A DNA stretch of 35,237 nucleotides, taken from NCBI GenBank assembly GCA_903953065.1, contig CAJBIG010000075.1, positions 1 to 35,237 of the forward strand, in the 5' to 3' direction. Positions 1-7,890 of the stretch are shown here, one piece after another; position 1 is the first letter of the stretch; every line of letters begins with the position of its first letter. The DNA comes from an uncultured Solirubrobacterales bacterium. Lineage in GTDB: Bacteria; Actinomycetota; Thermoleophilia; Solirubrobacterales; Solirubrobacteraceae. The notes below the pieces were generated by a model. That model searched no databases and was not told where the DNA came from. It saw only the letters and a list, made by a program, of their open reading frames with translations. The position numbers were made by a program, and so were the translations under genes.

Positions 1-332
1 CCGAGGCGCTGCTCGCCGCCGACTTAGTCGTGTCGCGCGCCGGTGGTTCGGTCTTTGAGATCGCCGCAGCAGGCCGGCCGGCAATCTTGGTTCCATACCC
101 GCACGCAGCGGCCGACCATCAGGCAGGCAACGCTCGCTGGATGGAGCAGGCCGGCGCGGCAACGGTCCTTGACGACGGAGCTTTAAGCGGAGCGCGCCTC
201 GCGGACGAAGTTGGTCGCCTTCTCGCCGACCCGCCGCTACTGGCGCAGATGGCGCGCGCCTCTGCCGCGATTGCGCGCCCGGACGCGACCGGCGCAGTAG
301 AGGCTGAGCTGCGGGCCGCAGGGGGCGAGTGA
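1..332 (+). CDS. murG: UDP-GlcNAc transferase MurG, C-terminal part only
   Basis: This is the 3' end of a gene whose start lies before the window; the reading frame is open from base 3. MurG adds GlcNAc to lipid I to make lipid II on the inner face of the membrane in peptidoglycan synthesis. The visible ~109 residues hold the nucleotide-sugar binding half of a GT-B glycosyltransferase: SRAGGS followed by FEIAAAGRPAILVPYPH and then DHQAGNA, matching the MurG pattern RAGA..T..E...G.P.ILVP.P....HQ..NA. The stop codon overlaps the murC start. The direct link to murC supports the call over other GT-B enzymes. The N-terminal half and the upstream neighbour (normally ftsW) cannot be checked here. 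Confidence 0.9.
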   Translation, partial: EALLAADLVVSRAGGSVFEIAAAGRPAILVPYPHAAADHQAGNARWMEQAGAATVLDDGALSGARLADEVGRLLADPPLLAQMARASAAIARPDATGAVEAELRAAGGE

Positions 333-1678
333 TGGTTGACTCGGCAGACTGGAGTTCGCGACAGCTTCACTTCGTTGGAATCGGTGGAGCCGGAATGAGC
401 GGCTGGGCCAGCGTTGCGGCCGATCTTGGCGCGGCGGTCAGCGGCAGTGACGCTGCCGACTCGCCGACGTTGGCCGCGCTGCGCGCGCAAGGAATCGGAG
501 CTCACGCCGGTCACGCCATCAGCAACCTGCCAAGCGGTGGTAACACTGAGCTCGTTCGTTCGAGCGCTATCCCAGACTCCAACCCTGAGCTGGCCGCTGC
601 TCGCGAGCGCGGCCTACGTGTGATGGAACGGGCTGAGCTGTTGGCCGAGCTGACGGCTCTGCGTCGGACGATCGCAGTCGCAGGCGCGCACGGCAAGACG
701 ACGACCACGAGCATGGTCGCGCAGGTCTTGATCGAGTGCGGGCTCGACCCCGGTTACCTGATCGGCGGCGAGCTGCGCAGCAGCGGCCGCAACGCAGCGT
801 GGGGGAGCGGCGAGTGGCTGATTGTCGAAGCTGACGAGTCGGACCGTTCGATGCTGTCGCTCAATGTCGAGGTGGCCGTGGTAACGAACGTTGAGCTCGA
901 CCACCACGCCAACTATCGATCTCTGGCTGAGCTGCGCGAAGTCTTCCGAAGCTTTCTCAGCCGGCCGTCACACGCGGTCATGCCTGATCTTCCCGAGCTG
1001 CTCGAGCTGCGCGGCGAGATGCCTGTTATCGCCTTCAACGTCGACGCGCTCGAGCTTAGGCCTGGTGGATCGAGCTTTCAGTGGCGCGGAGAGCAGGTCA
1101 CGCTGAGCGTTCCGGGGGCGCACAATGCAGCCAACGCAGTCGCGGCGCTGGAATCGGCGCTGTTGGCCGGGGTCGAACCGGGTGAAGCTGCGCGAGCGAT
1201 CAAATCGTTCAGCGGCGCTGGCCGGCGCTTTGAAGAGCTCGGACGCAGCGAATCCGGCGCGCTGATAATCGACGACTACGCCCACCACCCGACCGAGGTT
1301 GCGGCGACGATTGCGGCCGCACGGACGCTCGGTTCGAAGCGCGTAGTGGCCGTCTTCCAGCCGCATCTCTTTTCCCGCACCGAGAGGCTGGCTGCGGAGT
1401 TTGGCCGCGCGCTCGCGGCCGCCGACGTTGTCTGCGTGCTTGACGTATACGAAGCTCGCGAGAAGCCAGAGGACTTTCCTGGAGTAGATGGACGCTTGAT
1501 TGCGGCCGCCGCGGCCGACGCTGCCGGCGGCAAAGAGGTGCTGTGGCTTCCGAATTTCAGCGAAGCGCTCACGCAGCTCAACTTGCTCCTACGCGCCGGT
1601 GACAGCTGCCTAATTCTCGGCGCTGGCGACGTCCGCAGCCTCGGCGAAGATCTCGTTGTTGAGCCGAGCAGCCGATAA
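329..1678 (+). CDS. murC: UDP-N-acetylmuramate--L-alanine ligase MurC
   Basis: MurC ligates L-alanine to UDP-MurNAc with ATP, the first amino acid step of the peptidoglycan stem, in the cytoplasm. At 449 residues it has the usual family length. It shows the N-terminal UDP-binding loop FVGIGGAGMSG (residues 15-25), the Mur-ligase ATP loop GAHGKTTTT (119-127), EADESD and TNVELDHHANY in the central domain, PGAHNAANA, and the C-terminal DDYAHHPTEV and QPHLFSRT motifs. The start is either GTG at 329 (4-nt GTGA overlap with the murG stop) or ATG at 332 (1-nt overlap); both imply translational coupling. A G-rich stretch just upstream may act as a weak ribosome-binding site. No murB follows, although murC and murB are adjacent in many relatives. 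Confidence 0.97.
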   Translation: MMVDSADWSSRQLHFVGIGGAGMSGWASVAADLGAAVSGSDAADSPTLAALRAQGIGAHAGHAISNLPSGGNTELVRSSAIPDSNPELAAARERGLRVMERAELLAELTALRRTIAVAGAHGKTTTTSMVAQVLIECGLDPGYLIGGELRSSGRNAAWGSGEWLIVEADESDRSMLSLNVEVAVVTNVELDHHANYRSLAELREVFRSFLSRPSHAVMPDLPELLELRGEMPVIAFNVDALELRPGGSSFQWRGEQVTLSVPGAHNAANAVAALESALLAGVEPGEAARAIKSFSGAGRRFEELGRSESGALIIDDYAHHPTEVAATIAAARTLGSKRVVAVFQPHLFSRTERLAAEFGRALAAADVVCVLDVYEAREKPEDFPGVDGRLIAAAAADAAGGKEVLWLPNFSEALTQLNLLLRAGDSCLILGAGDVRSLGEDLVVEPSSR

Positions 1679-1716
1679 TGAAGGAGAGAAGCCCCCGCGC
1701 GCGAAAAAGGGCTTGA
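1678..1716 (+). CDS. possible 12-codon coupling minigene between murC and ftsQ
   Basis: Reading from the ATG that overlaps the murC stop (TAATG) gives MKERSPRARKRA and then TGA. That TGA overlaps the most likely ftsQ start codon as TGATG. Both junctions therefore have the form used for termination-reinitiation, which would let ribosomes pass from murC through the minigene to ftsQ. The peptide is very basic. An AAGGAG lies inside it at 1681-1686, too far from the ftsQ ATG to be its ribosome-binding site. The arrangement may be chance, because short open frames are common. I found no known family for it. Confidence 0.25.
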   Translation: MKERSPRARKRA

Positions 1717-2501
1717 TGCCCAGTTGGCCGACCGCGTTTGAGCGCGCGCCCAGATTCTCAGCAATGCCGCGGCTGCGGCGTCCATCGCTGACAGTTGTCG
1801 TCTCGCTTTTGGTTGCCACTGCATTTCTGCTCGGTGGTTGGGTTTGGCTTCGGGACTCTTCGCTCGTGGCGGTCGAGAACGTAACGGTTACCGGTGCAAG
1901 CGGCCTCGGCGCCCCGGCGGTGCGATCGTCTCTGACCGGTGCCGCCCAGCAGATGACCACACTCAACGTCGATCGAAGCGCGCTGAACGCGGCCGTCGCC
2001 CGCTTCCCGCTGGTGAAGGGCATCAGCGTCAAGACCAGTTTCCCGCACGGGATGGCAATTGTCGTCCACGAGCGCCGGCCGGTAGCCGCGCTGGTGGGGC
2101 CTGGAGGCACGCTGGCGGTCGCCGCTGACGGAGTTATTCTCACCGGCACTCCGAGCAGCAATCTGCCGGTTATCCCGGTCACGAGCCTCGTGCGCGGCAA
2201 ACGCGTCGCCGACGGCGCTACGGCATCAGAGGTGAACCTGATTGCGCTCGCGCCGCAACGTCTGCGTGGCGAAGTGACAGAGGTCACGACGCGGGATCAA
2301 GGGCTCGTCGCCACACTGCGCGGCGGCCTGCTGCTGCGCTTTGGAGACAGCAATCGGCTGGCGGCGAAGTGGGTTGCGGCCGAGCGCGTTCTTCAAGATC
2401 CCCAAGCGGCCGGCGCTGGCTACATCGATCTCTCGATTCCAGAGCGGCCAGCCTCTGGGGTGCTAACAACCGACGCTTCAGCGGAGCCCGCTGAGCAATG
2501 A
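1716..2501 (+). CDS. ftsQ: cell division protein FtsQ (POTRA domain)
   Basis: FtsQ is a single-pass membrane protein that links cytoplasmic and outer-face divisome proteins, through FtsB and FtsL, at mid-cell. This one has a basic N-terminus, one membrane segment (about residues 24-45, starting SLTVVVSLLVATAFLL), then a POTRA domain opening with VENVTVTGASG and ending near VHERRPVAALVG. This is the normal FtsQ/DivIB order. The frame is open further upstream, to a TTG at 1656 inside murC. I prefer ATG 1716, preceded by AAAAAGG with a 5-nt gap and giving 261 residues; ATG 1764 is a shorter option. Position between murC and ftsZ supports the call. Confidence 0.88.
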   Translation: MPSWPTAFERAPRFSAMPRLRRPSLTVVVSLLVATAFLLGGWVWLRDSSLVAVENVTVTGASGLGAPAVRSSLTGAAQQMTTLNVDRSALNAAVARFPLVKGISVKTSFPHGMAIVVHERRPVAALVGPGGTLAVAADGVILTGTPSSNLPVIPVTSLVRGKRVADGATASEVNLIALAPQRLRGEVTEVTTRDQGLVATLRGGLLLRFGDSNRLAAKWVAAERVLQDPQAAGAGYIDLSIPERPASGVLTTDASAEPAEQ

Positions 2502-2704
2502 GCGAAACCGACTCTAAAGTAGAAGGTAAGGGTTATTTGCATACCAAGACTCAACCCGTACTTGAGGGTTTTCGGCTGCAAGAGGCGTTGCTTCCCTAGA
2601 CTCTCGTTGACAAGGGGCGCATTCACTGCCACCGTGACGTTCGTTCGTCGGCAGAAACTGACGCCGAAACAGCACAACGATAAATCGAGGGTCGGACAAG
2701 ATCT
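2502..2704 (+). promoter_or_regulatory. ftsZ leader and probable promoter region
   Basis: This 203-base gap, the largest in the window, is visibly less GC-rich than its surroundings. It holds a perfect TTGACA at 2607-2612 with no good -10 at the expected distance, and -10-like TAAAGT (2515-2520) and TAGACT (2597-2602). Two small hairpins are possible: AACCC/GGGTT (2553-2557 with 2566-2570, followed by a run of four T at 2569-2572) and TCGGC/GCCGA (2649-2653 with 2664-2668). A weak GAGGG lies 12 nt before the ftsZ start. Separate ftsZ promoters are known in Actinobacteria, but which element works here is unclear. Confidence 0.45.
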
Positions 2705-3796
2705 ATGACTGACTATCAAGCCGGTAGCTATCTCGCAGTGATCAAGGTCGTCGGAGTCGGCGGCGGAGGAACCAACGCTGTCAACCGTATGGTTGACGCT
2801 GGCCTTCGCGGCGTCGAGTTCATCGCCAGCAACACTGACGCTCAGGCGCTTGATGCCTGTGACGCCGACATCAAGCTCAATATTGGTCACGAATTGACTC
2901 GCGGCCTTGGCGCTGGCGCAGACCCTCAAGTTGGATTCGGAGCTGCTGCCGAATCGCGCGATGACATCAAAGAGGCGCTGAAGGGCGCCGACATGGTCTT
3001 CGTCACGGCAGGAGAAGGCGGCGGTACCGGCACAGGCGCCGCCCCCGTGATCGCAGAGATCGCTAAATCGGAGATCGGCGCGCTGACGGTAGGAGTCGTT
3101 ACGCGGCCGTTCGAATTCGAAGGCGCGCAGCGCATGCGCGCCGCCGACGAAGGGATCGCACGCCTGCGAGAGGTTGTTGACACGCTGATCGTGATTCCGA
3201 ACGAGCGCCTGCTCGCAACGGTCGAGAAGCGCACGACGGTCCTTGAAGCCTTCCGTGAGGCCGACAACGTGCTTCGTCAAGGCGTTCAGGGCATCACCGA
3301 CCTGATCACGATCCCCGGGCTGATCAACCTCGACTTCGCCGATGTGCGGACCGTTATGTCAGATGCCGGCTCGGCAATGATGGGAATTGGTGCCTCGACC
3401 GGCGAATCTCGCGCTGTCGACGCAGCCCAGGCAGCTATCGAAAGTCCACTTCTTGAGGACACAATCGAGGGCGCGACCGGAATTCTTCTGAACATCACCG
3501 GCGGCAGTGAGCTGGGACTCTTTGAAGTCAACGATGCGGCCGAGATCGTCCACTCGGCAGCCGACAAGAACGCCAACATCATCTTCGGCGCCGTGCTCGA
3601 CGAATCGATGGGTGAAGAGGTCCGCGTGACCGTTATCGCCACCGGCTTCGATCAGGCGTCGGGACGCAGTCGTCCGCGCTCTGCGCGTGCAGATGCGAGC
3701 GATCGGGCGCCGAGGCGAGACCGCTCGCCGCGGCCGCTGGCGTCGGACACGAAGATCAGCGACGACGATCTCGATATTCCCGCGTTCTTGAAGTAG
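2705..3796 (+). CDS. ftsZ: cell division GTPase FtsZ
   Basis: FtsZ is the tubulin-like GTPase that polymerises into the Z-ring. The 363-residue product carries all key parts: [13 protein letters not shown] at the N-terminus, the signature GGGTGTG at residues 105-111, the T7 catalytic loop NLDFAD (208-213) that completes the active site of the next subunit, and the C-terminal peptide [10 protein letters not shown], which normally binds FtsZ partners such as SepF. Between the core and the tail lies a short linker rich in Arg and Asp. The gene has its own leader upstream. The usual downstream genes (a YlmE-like protein, sepF, divIVA) are absent; gcvH follows after 13 bases. Confidence 0.99.
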   Translation: MTDYQAGSYLAVIKVVGVGGGGTNAVNRMVDAGLRGVEFIASNTDAQALDACDADIKLNIGHELTRGLGAGADPQVGFGAAAESRDDIKEALKGADMVFVTAGEGGGTGTGAAPVIAEIAKSEIGALTVGVVTRPFEFEGAQRMRAADEGIARLREVVDTLIVIPNERLLATVEKRTTVLEAFREADNVLRQGVQGITDLITIPGLINLDFADVRTVMSDAGSAMMGIGASTGESRAVDAAQAAIESPLLEDTIEGATGILLNITGGSELGLFEVNDAAEIVHSAADKNANIIFGAVLDESMGEEVRVTVIATGFDQASGRSRPRSARADASDRAPRRDRSPRPLASDTKISDDDLDIPAFLK

Positions 3797-3799
3797 CGT
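3794..3799 (+). promoter_or_regulatory. possible -10 element of gcvH
   Basis: TAGCGT overlaps the ftsZ stop codon and ends 10 nt before the gcvH ATG. The spacing is slightly longer than at the other leaderless-type promoters here, and gcvH could equally be read from the ftsZ transcript. Confidence 0.25.
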
Positions 3800-3809
3800 T
3801 CGGCGGGCT

Positions 3810-4196
3810 ATGGCCGAAGGCAGCTACCCGGAGCAGCTCCTTTATCACCCTGAGCACGGCTGGGCGCGGCTGGACAATGAGCTGGCCACGCTCGGGATCA
3901 GCTGGTTTGCCCAGGACGCGCTCGGAGAGGTCGTTTTCTTCGATCCTCCGCAGGTTGGCTCTGCCGTCGTTGCCGGTGAATCGTACGGTGAGGTTGAGTC
4001 GTTGAAGGCGATTAGCGAGCTGATCGCGCCGCTCAGCGGCGAAGTGGTCGAGGTCAACGATGCACTGGCGGCCGATGCCGAGCTGATTAACGCAGAGCCT
4101 TACGGAGCCGGATGGTTGATCAAGATTCGGCTATCGGATAGCGCCGAGACCGATCTGCTGCTCGGCGCCGACGCCTACGAGGCGACGATCGCATAG
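3810..4196 (+). CDS. gcvH: glycine cleavage system H protein
   Basis: GcvH is the lipoyl-carrying shuttle that moves the aminomethyl group between the P, T and L proteins of the glycine cleavage system. The 128-residue product has the full H-protein fold signature: HPEHGWAR near the start, GISWFAQDALGEVVFFDPP, and the lipoylation site VESLKA with Lys66 as the expected lipoyl lysine, then NAEPYGAGWLIKI near the end. No gcvT, gcvP or lipoate gene is in the window, so this is an isolated H-protein gene beside ftsZ. It could serve a glycine cleavage system encoded elsewhere, or act as a lipoyl carrier or relay in lipoate metabolism as described for some GcvH proteins. The family call is firm, the exact role is not. 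Confidence 0.95.
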   Translation: MAEGSYPEQLLYHPEHGWARLDNELATLGISWFAQDALGEVVFFDPPQVGSAVVAGESYGEVESLKAISELIAPLSGEVVEVNDALAADAELINAEPYGAGWLIKIRLSDSAETDLLLGADAYEATIA

Positions 4197-4228
4197 ATAG
4201 CCAAGGGCTAAACCGTCCGCTTCGCCGG

Positions 4229-4234
4229 TAGCCT
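4229..4234 (+). promoter_or_regulatory. -10 element of trpS, leaderless type
   Basis: TAGCCT ends exactly 8 nt before the trpS ATG, so transcription would begin at or next to the A of the start codon. No ribosome-binding site fits in between. Confidence 0.55.
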
Positions 4235-4242
4235 CGCTCTAC

Positions 4243-5262
4243 ATGCGCATCTTCTCTGGAATCCAGCCGACCGGCCGGAAACACCTCGGCAACTACATCG
4301 GCGCTATCCGTCAATACGTTGATGGGCAGGAACGCGCCGCGCAGGAAGATGGGCTCGCGATCTTCTGCATCGTCGACCTGCACGCGATCACGGTTCCCTA
4401 TGACCCGGCCGAGCTGCGCCAGCGCACCTACGACACAGCGGCGCTGCTGATTGCCGCAGGCCTCGATCCAAACAGCTGCATTCTGTTCCGCCAGTCCGAT
4501 GTGCCCGAACAGACTGAGCTCTGCTGGCTGCTGTCCTCGGTCACCGCCCACGGCGACCTAAACCGGATGCATCAGTTCAAAGAGAAGTCCGAGGTGCAGC
4601 GCGAGCTGATCTCAGCCGGGCTCTTCTTCTACCCGGTTCTCCAGGCCGCCGACGTGCTCGCATACCGCTGCGACGAAGTGCCGGTCGGAGAAGACCAACG
4701 CCAGCACATCGAACTGATGCGTGACATCGCCGACCGCTTCAATGCCCGCTTTGCTCCCGACGGCGAGATCTTGGTGACGCCTGAACACCGGATCCCCGAA
4801 GTAGGCGCGCGAATCATGGACCTCCAAGACCCTGATTCGAAAATGTCAACAACGGCCGCCTCCGAAGAGGGAACGATCTACGTGCTCGACGAGCCCGAGA
4901 TGATCAAACGGAAGCTGAACAGGGCGGTTACCGATTCAGATGACCCGCCCGTGATCGCCGTCGATCCAGGCAAGCGCGGCGTAAGCAACCTGCTCGACAT
5001 CCTCGCCGCCTGCAAAGGGATCACGCCCGACGAGGCCGCCGCCGAGCTCGCTGACGCTCGTGGCTACGGCGATCTCAAAGCCGCAGTCAGTGACGCTGTG
5101 ATTGAGATGCTGGCGCCGGTTCGAGAACGCTACGAGCAGCTTCGGGGCGACGAAGCTGCGCTCGAGGCGATCCTGCTCCGCGGCGCTGAGCAGGCGCGCG
5201 AAATCGCCTCCGTCACGCTCGGCGACGTGCGCGGGGCGATGGGCGTAGGCCCTGTGGCCTGA
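4243..5262 (+). CDS. trpS: tryptophanyl-tRNA synthetase
   Basis: TrpRS charges tRNA-Trp in the cytoplasm. The product (339 residues, normal for bacteria) is a class Ic synthetase. The N-terminus SGIQPTGRKHLGN carries the HIGH-type motif HLGN (14-17), and the loop SKMSTT near residue 200 is the KMSKS motif. AGLFFYPVLQAADVL followed by DEVPVGEDQRQH is the typical tryptophan-pocket region that separates TrpRS from TyrRS. It starts 46 bases after gcvH, behind its own -10 element. The next gene, an MFS transporter, begins 5 bases after its stop, so the two are probably co-transcribed. I see no sign of a T-box leader; the gap is far too short. Confidence 0.98.
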   Translation: MRIFSGIQPTGRKHLGNYIGAIRQYVDGQERAAQEDGLAIFCIVDLHAITVPYDPAELRQRTYDTAALLIAAGLDPNSCILFRQSDVPEQTELCWLLSSVTAHGDLNRMHQFKEKSEVQRELISAGLFFYPVLQAADVLAYRCDEVPVGEDQRQHIELMRDIADRFNARFAPDGEILVTPEHRIPEVGARIMDLQDPDSKMSTTAASEEGTIYVLDEPEMIKRKLNRAVTDSDDPPVIAVDPGKRGVSNLLDILAACKGITPDEAAAELADARGYGDLKAAVSDAVIEMLAPVRERYEQLRGDEAALEAILLRGAEQAREIASVTLGDVRGAMGVGPVA

Positions 5263-5267
5263 GAGAA

Positions 5268-6422
5268 GTGAACCGTCGGCTCGTAATCCTTGTTGGATCG
5301 GTCGTCCTGCTTGACACGCTCTTCTACGCCGCTCTAGCGCCGCTGCTGCCCTCGCTCTCCGAGCAGTTTGGCCTCGACAAAGGCGGCGCCGGGCTACTCG
5401 TTGGCATCTATCCACTCGGTACCTTTCTCGGCGCGATCCCGGCCGGCTGGGCAACGGCACGCTTCGGCCCGCGTTCGACAGTTCTGGTCTCACTTGCTGT
5501 GATGGCGGCTGCAGCTCTCGTCTTCGCGTTCGGCCAAACGATCGAGATGCTCTACGCAGGGCGCTTCCTGCAGGGCTTGGCCGGCGCCGCGTCGTGGACC
5601 GCCGGCCTTGCGTGGCTGGCGCAGGGCACAAGCCGCGCACGGCGCGGCGAGGCGCTCGGGTTTGGCATTGGCGCCGGTGTCGTCGGCGCGCAAATGGGTC
5701 CCGTGTTGGGGTCGGTCGCGCACTTGATCGGTCGCGGCCCGGCCTTTGCGGCCACTGCGCTGGCGGCTGTCGTCATCGCCGCCGTTGCGGCTCGAACGCC
5801 GGAACCGCACGTTGCTGAGGAGACGACGCGAGCTTCGCCGCTGGTTCTTCTGCGCAGTAGTCGCTATCTAGTCGCGCTGATGATTTTCATAATTCCGTCG
5901 CTTGCTTTCGGCGTGATCGAAGTGCTGGTTCCGCTGAGACTCAACGTGCTGGGCGCCAGCGCTGAGCTGATCGGCCTGATCTTCTTCCTCGCTGGGACAG
6001 TTGAGGCCGTCGTAAGCCCGATTGTTGGGCGACTGAGCGACAAGATCGGTGTGCTGCGAATTGTCCGTGTTGGCCTCTTCCTGGCCGCCGCGCTGTTGCT
6101 GTCTCTCTTCTTCCCAACAAGCGTGATCATGTTGGCGCTCGCGTTGATCCTCTGCTCGGCTGCGATCGGAATCCTCTGGGTACCGGCCGGCAAGTTGATC
6201 TCGCTGGCAGCCGAGCAGCTCGAGGTCGATCAAGGATGGGCATTTGCGATCCAGAACAGCACCTGGTCTCTCGCGATTGGTGCCGGAGCCACGCTTGGCG
6301 GTCTTTTGGCCGCGATTGGAGGCGACCTTCTCGCATACAGCGCGGCCGCAGCGCTCTGCGTTCTGATTGGAATAGTGATGTTGGGGCGCCGACCGGCCGC
6401 CGCTGTAACTTTCGAGCCGTGA
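5268..6422 (+). CDS. major facilitator superfamily transporter, substrate unknown
   Basis: This 384-residue protein is almost wholly hydrophobic with about 12 predicted membrane segments, as in MFS secondary transporters. The loop between helices 2 and 3 reads GWATARFGPRSTV, a form of MFS motif A (G.....RFG.R), and a second copy, GRLSDKIG, follows in the C-terminal half. The start is GTG, 5 bases after the trpS stop with GAGAGAA just upstream. Its stop overlaps the scpA start (GTGA), placing it between trpS and scpAB in one transcription unit. The sequence resembles drug or sugar efflux MFS proteins in general, but I cannot name a substrate, and the neighbours do not suggest one. Confidence 0.88.
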   Translation: MNRRLVILVGSVVLLDTLFYAALAPLLPSLSEQFGLDKGGAGLLVGIYPLGTFLGAIPAGWATARFGPRSTVLVSLAVMAAAALVFAFGQTIEMLYAGRFLQGLAGAASWTAGLAWLAQGTSRARRGEALGFGIGAGVVGAQMGPVLGSVAHLIGRGPAFAATALAAVVIAAVAARTPEPHVAEETTRASPLVLLRSSRYLVALMIFIIPSLAFGVIEVLVPLRLNVLGASAELIGLIFFLAGTVEAVVSPIVGRLSDKIGVLRIVRVGLFLAAALLLSLFFPTSVIMLALALILCSAAIGILWVPAGKLISLAAEQLEVDQGWAFAIQNSTWSLAIGAGATLGGLLAAIGGDLLAYSAAAALCVLIGIVMLGRRPAAAVTFEP

Positions 6423-7180
6423 TTGCTGCTGAGATTGAGCTCGACCTCGAGCTCTTCACGGGTCCGTTTGACCTGCTGCTGACGCTCGTACTGCGCGAGG
6501 AAGTTGATCTGCTCGATCTGGATCTCGCCGAAATCGTCGTCTCGTACATCGATGTGCTTGAGGCGCGCGGTGAACTTGACCTTGAGATGGCGACCGAGTT
6601 CATCGTGCTGATCGCGGCTCTGCTCGAACTTAAGTCGCGACTGATGCTGTCGGCCGGTGAGGTCGACGAGCTTGGAGATCTTGAGCCCGGAGAGGCGGCC
6701 GAGGAGCTGCTCGCGCGAATGCTCGACGCGCGCCGCTACCGCCAGGCTGCCGACCATCTCGCGGAGTTGCTCGGCGAGCAACGCGGCTATCACTACCGCG
6801 AAGCGCCGCTACCCGGTTTTATCAAGCAGGTCACGCTCCAGAAAGCCGAGAAGGTGTACGCCGCCAGTCAGCTCGGCGAGGCGATCGGCGGCTTGCTTCG
6901 CACCCCGCCTCAGATCTCGCTGGCTCACCTGCGGACGTCTTCGGTCACGGTTCCGTCGCGCCTCGCGCACCTGCGCAAGATTCTGCTGCGCGGCTCCTGC
7001 TCGTTCGATGAAGCGGTGGCTGGGGCCGACAGGATGACTGTTGCCGTAACGCTCTTCGCGCTGCTCGAGCTTTACAAGCAAGGGGAGGCGACCTGGGACC
7101 AGTCGGCACCGTTTGCGCCGATCACAATCGCGGCCGTCGAGCAGACGCAGCGTCCATATCTGATTCAAGGAGCTGCATGA
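6419..7180 (+). CDS. scpA: segregation and condensation protein ScpA
   Basis: ScpA is the kleisin that bridges the two SMC heads in bacterial condensin and works with ScpB in chromosome compaction and segregation. The 253-residue product begins IAAEIELDLELFTGPFDLLL, with the family hallmark F.GP.DLLL, followed by the helical SMC-neck binding region (LREEVDLLDLDLAEI, then ATEFIVLIAALLELKSRLML) and the C-terminal winged-helix end VTLFALLELYKQGEA. The frame is open much further upstream, but that part is a shadow of the MFS gene. I chose GTG 6419 because it makes a GTGA overlap with the MFS stop and places the conserved motif at the normal distance from the N-terminus. It overlaps scpB by 4 bases. 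Confidence 0.95.
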   Translation: MIAAEIELDLELFTGPFDLLLTLVLREEVDLLDLDLAEIVVSYIDVLEARGELDLEMATEFIVLIAALLELKSRLMLSAGEVDELGDLEPGEAAEELLARMLDARRYRQAADHLAELLGEQRGYHYREAPLPGFIKQVTLQKAEKVYAASQLGEAIGGLLRTPPQISLAHLRTSSVTVPSRLAHLRKILLRGSCSFDEAVAGADRMTVAVTLFALLELYKQGEATWDQSAPFAPITIAAVEQTQRPYLIQGAA

Positions 7181-7890
7181 ATCAGCCCGCGAAGATGATC
7201 GAGGCGCTGCTCTTCGTCAGCCCGCAGCCGGTCAATGAGGCCGAACTGGCCGAGGCAATCGGCTGTGAACTCGAGGACGTCAGCGCGGGGCTGGAGGAGC
7301 TCGCTCTGGCTTGGGCTGAAGGCGAGCGCGGGCTGGTGCTCAAGAACGTTGCCGGCGGCTACACGCTGGCCAGTGCGCCTGAGAACGACGAAGCAGCACG
7401 CCGCTTGCTTTCGAAGCCGCGCACGCCGCCGCTTACGCCGGCCCAGGCCGAGACGTTGGCGATCGTCGCCTACCTGCAGCCGGTCTCGCGGCCCGAGATC
7501 ACGAGGATCCGCGGAGTCAGCGCCGACTCCGCGAGCGGCACGCTGCTTGAGCGCGGCCTGATCGAGGAATCCGGTCGCTCTCAGTTCGGTGCGATCTGCT
7601 TCCGCACGACCGATCTGTTCCTGCGCCTATTCGGGCTCAGCTCGATCGGAGAGCTGCCTCCAATCTCTGAATGGGACCCAAGTCCCGAGGAGCAATCCGA
7701 TCTGCGCGAGCGCCTGATGGCGGCCGGTGGTGCGCGGCTTGGAGAGTCACCTACAGCCGATGGTGCTGACGCTGCGCAGGAAGCGCTGCCGCAGGTCGAA
7801 GGCGAAGCCGAATCAGGCGAGAGCGCCGAGCCCCGCGAAGCCGGCGATTCAGACGGCGATCAGCCGGCCAACGCGTTCGCAGCCAACTGA
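7177..7890 (+). CDS. scpB: segregation and condensation protein ScpB
   Basis: ScpB is the dimeric winged-helix partner that binds ScpA in the SMC complex. The 237-residue product has two winged-helix regions: residues 1-80 (MIEALLFVSPQPVNEAELA) and about 85-160 with LTPAQAETLAIVAYLQPVSR and then RGVSADSASGTLLERGLIEE, the best conserved ScpB segment. The last ~50 residues are an acidic Glu/Ala/Gly-rich tail without clear fold, longer than in many homologues. The ATG overlaps the scpA stop (ATGA), and AAGGAG sits 4 nt upstream. The 3' end runs 31 bp into the convergent rlmN gene, within that tail. Confidence 0.95.
   Translation: MNQPAKMIEALLFVSPQPVNEAELAEAIGCELEDVSAGLEELALAWAEGERGLVLKNVAGGYTLASAPENDEAARRLLSKPRTPPLTPAQAETLAIVAYLQPVSRPEITRIRGVSADSASGTLLERGLIEESGRSQFGAICFRTTDLFLRLFGLSSIGELPPISEWDPSPEEQSDLRERLMAAGGARLGESPTADGADAAQEALPQVEGEAESGESAEPREAGDSDGDQPANAFAAN

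Noticed and set aside
2553..2572. AACCC/GGGTT hairpin plus T-run as a terminator after ftsQ
   Set aside because: A 5-base stem with an 8-base loop and four T residues is too weak to call; it is mentioned only as part of the ftsZ leader.
2514..2699. 61-residue minus-strand frame filling the ftsZ leader
   Set aside because: It lies in non-coding, lower-GC DNA with promoter-like elements on the plus strand, has no start signal, and its product shows no domain or membrane segment.
2420..3280. 286-residue minus-strand open frame across the ftsQ end, ftsZ leader and ftsZ
   Set aside because: It runs antisense to the strongly conserved ftsZ 5' half, has no recognisable motif, and is the kind of long shadow frame expected in GC-rich DNA.
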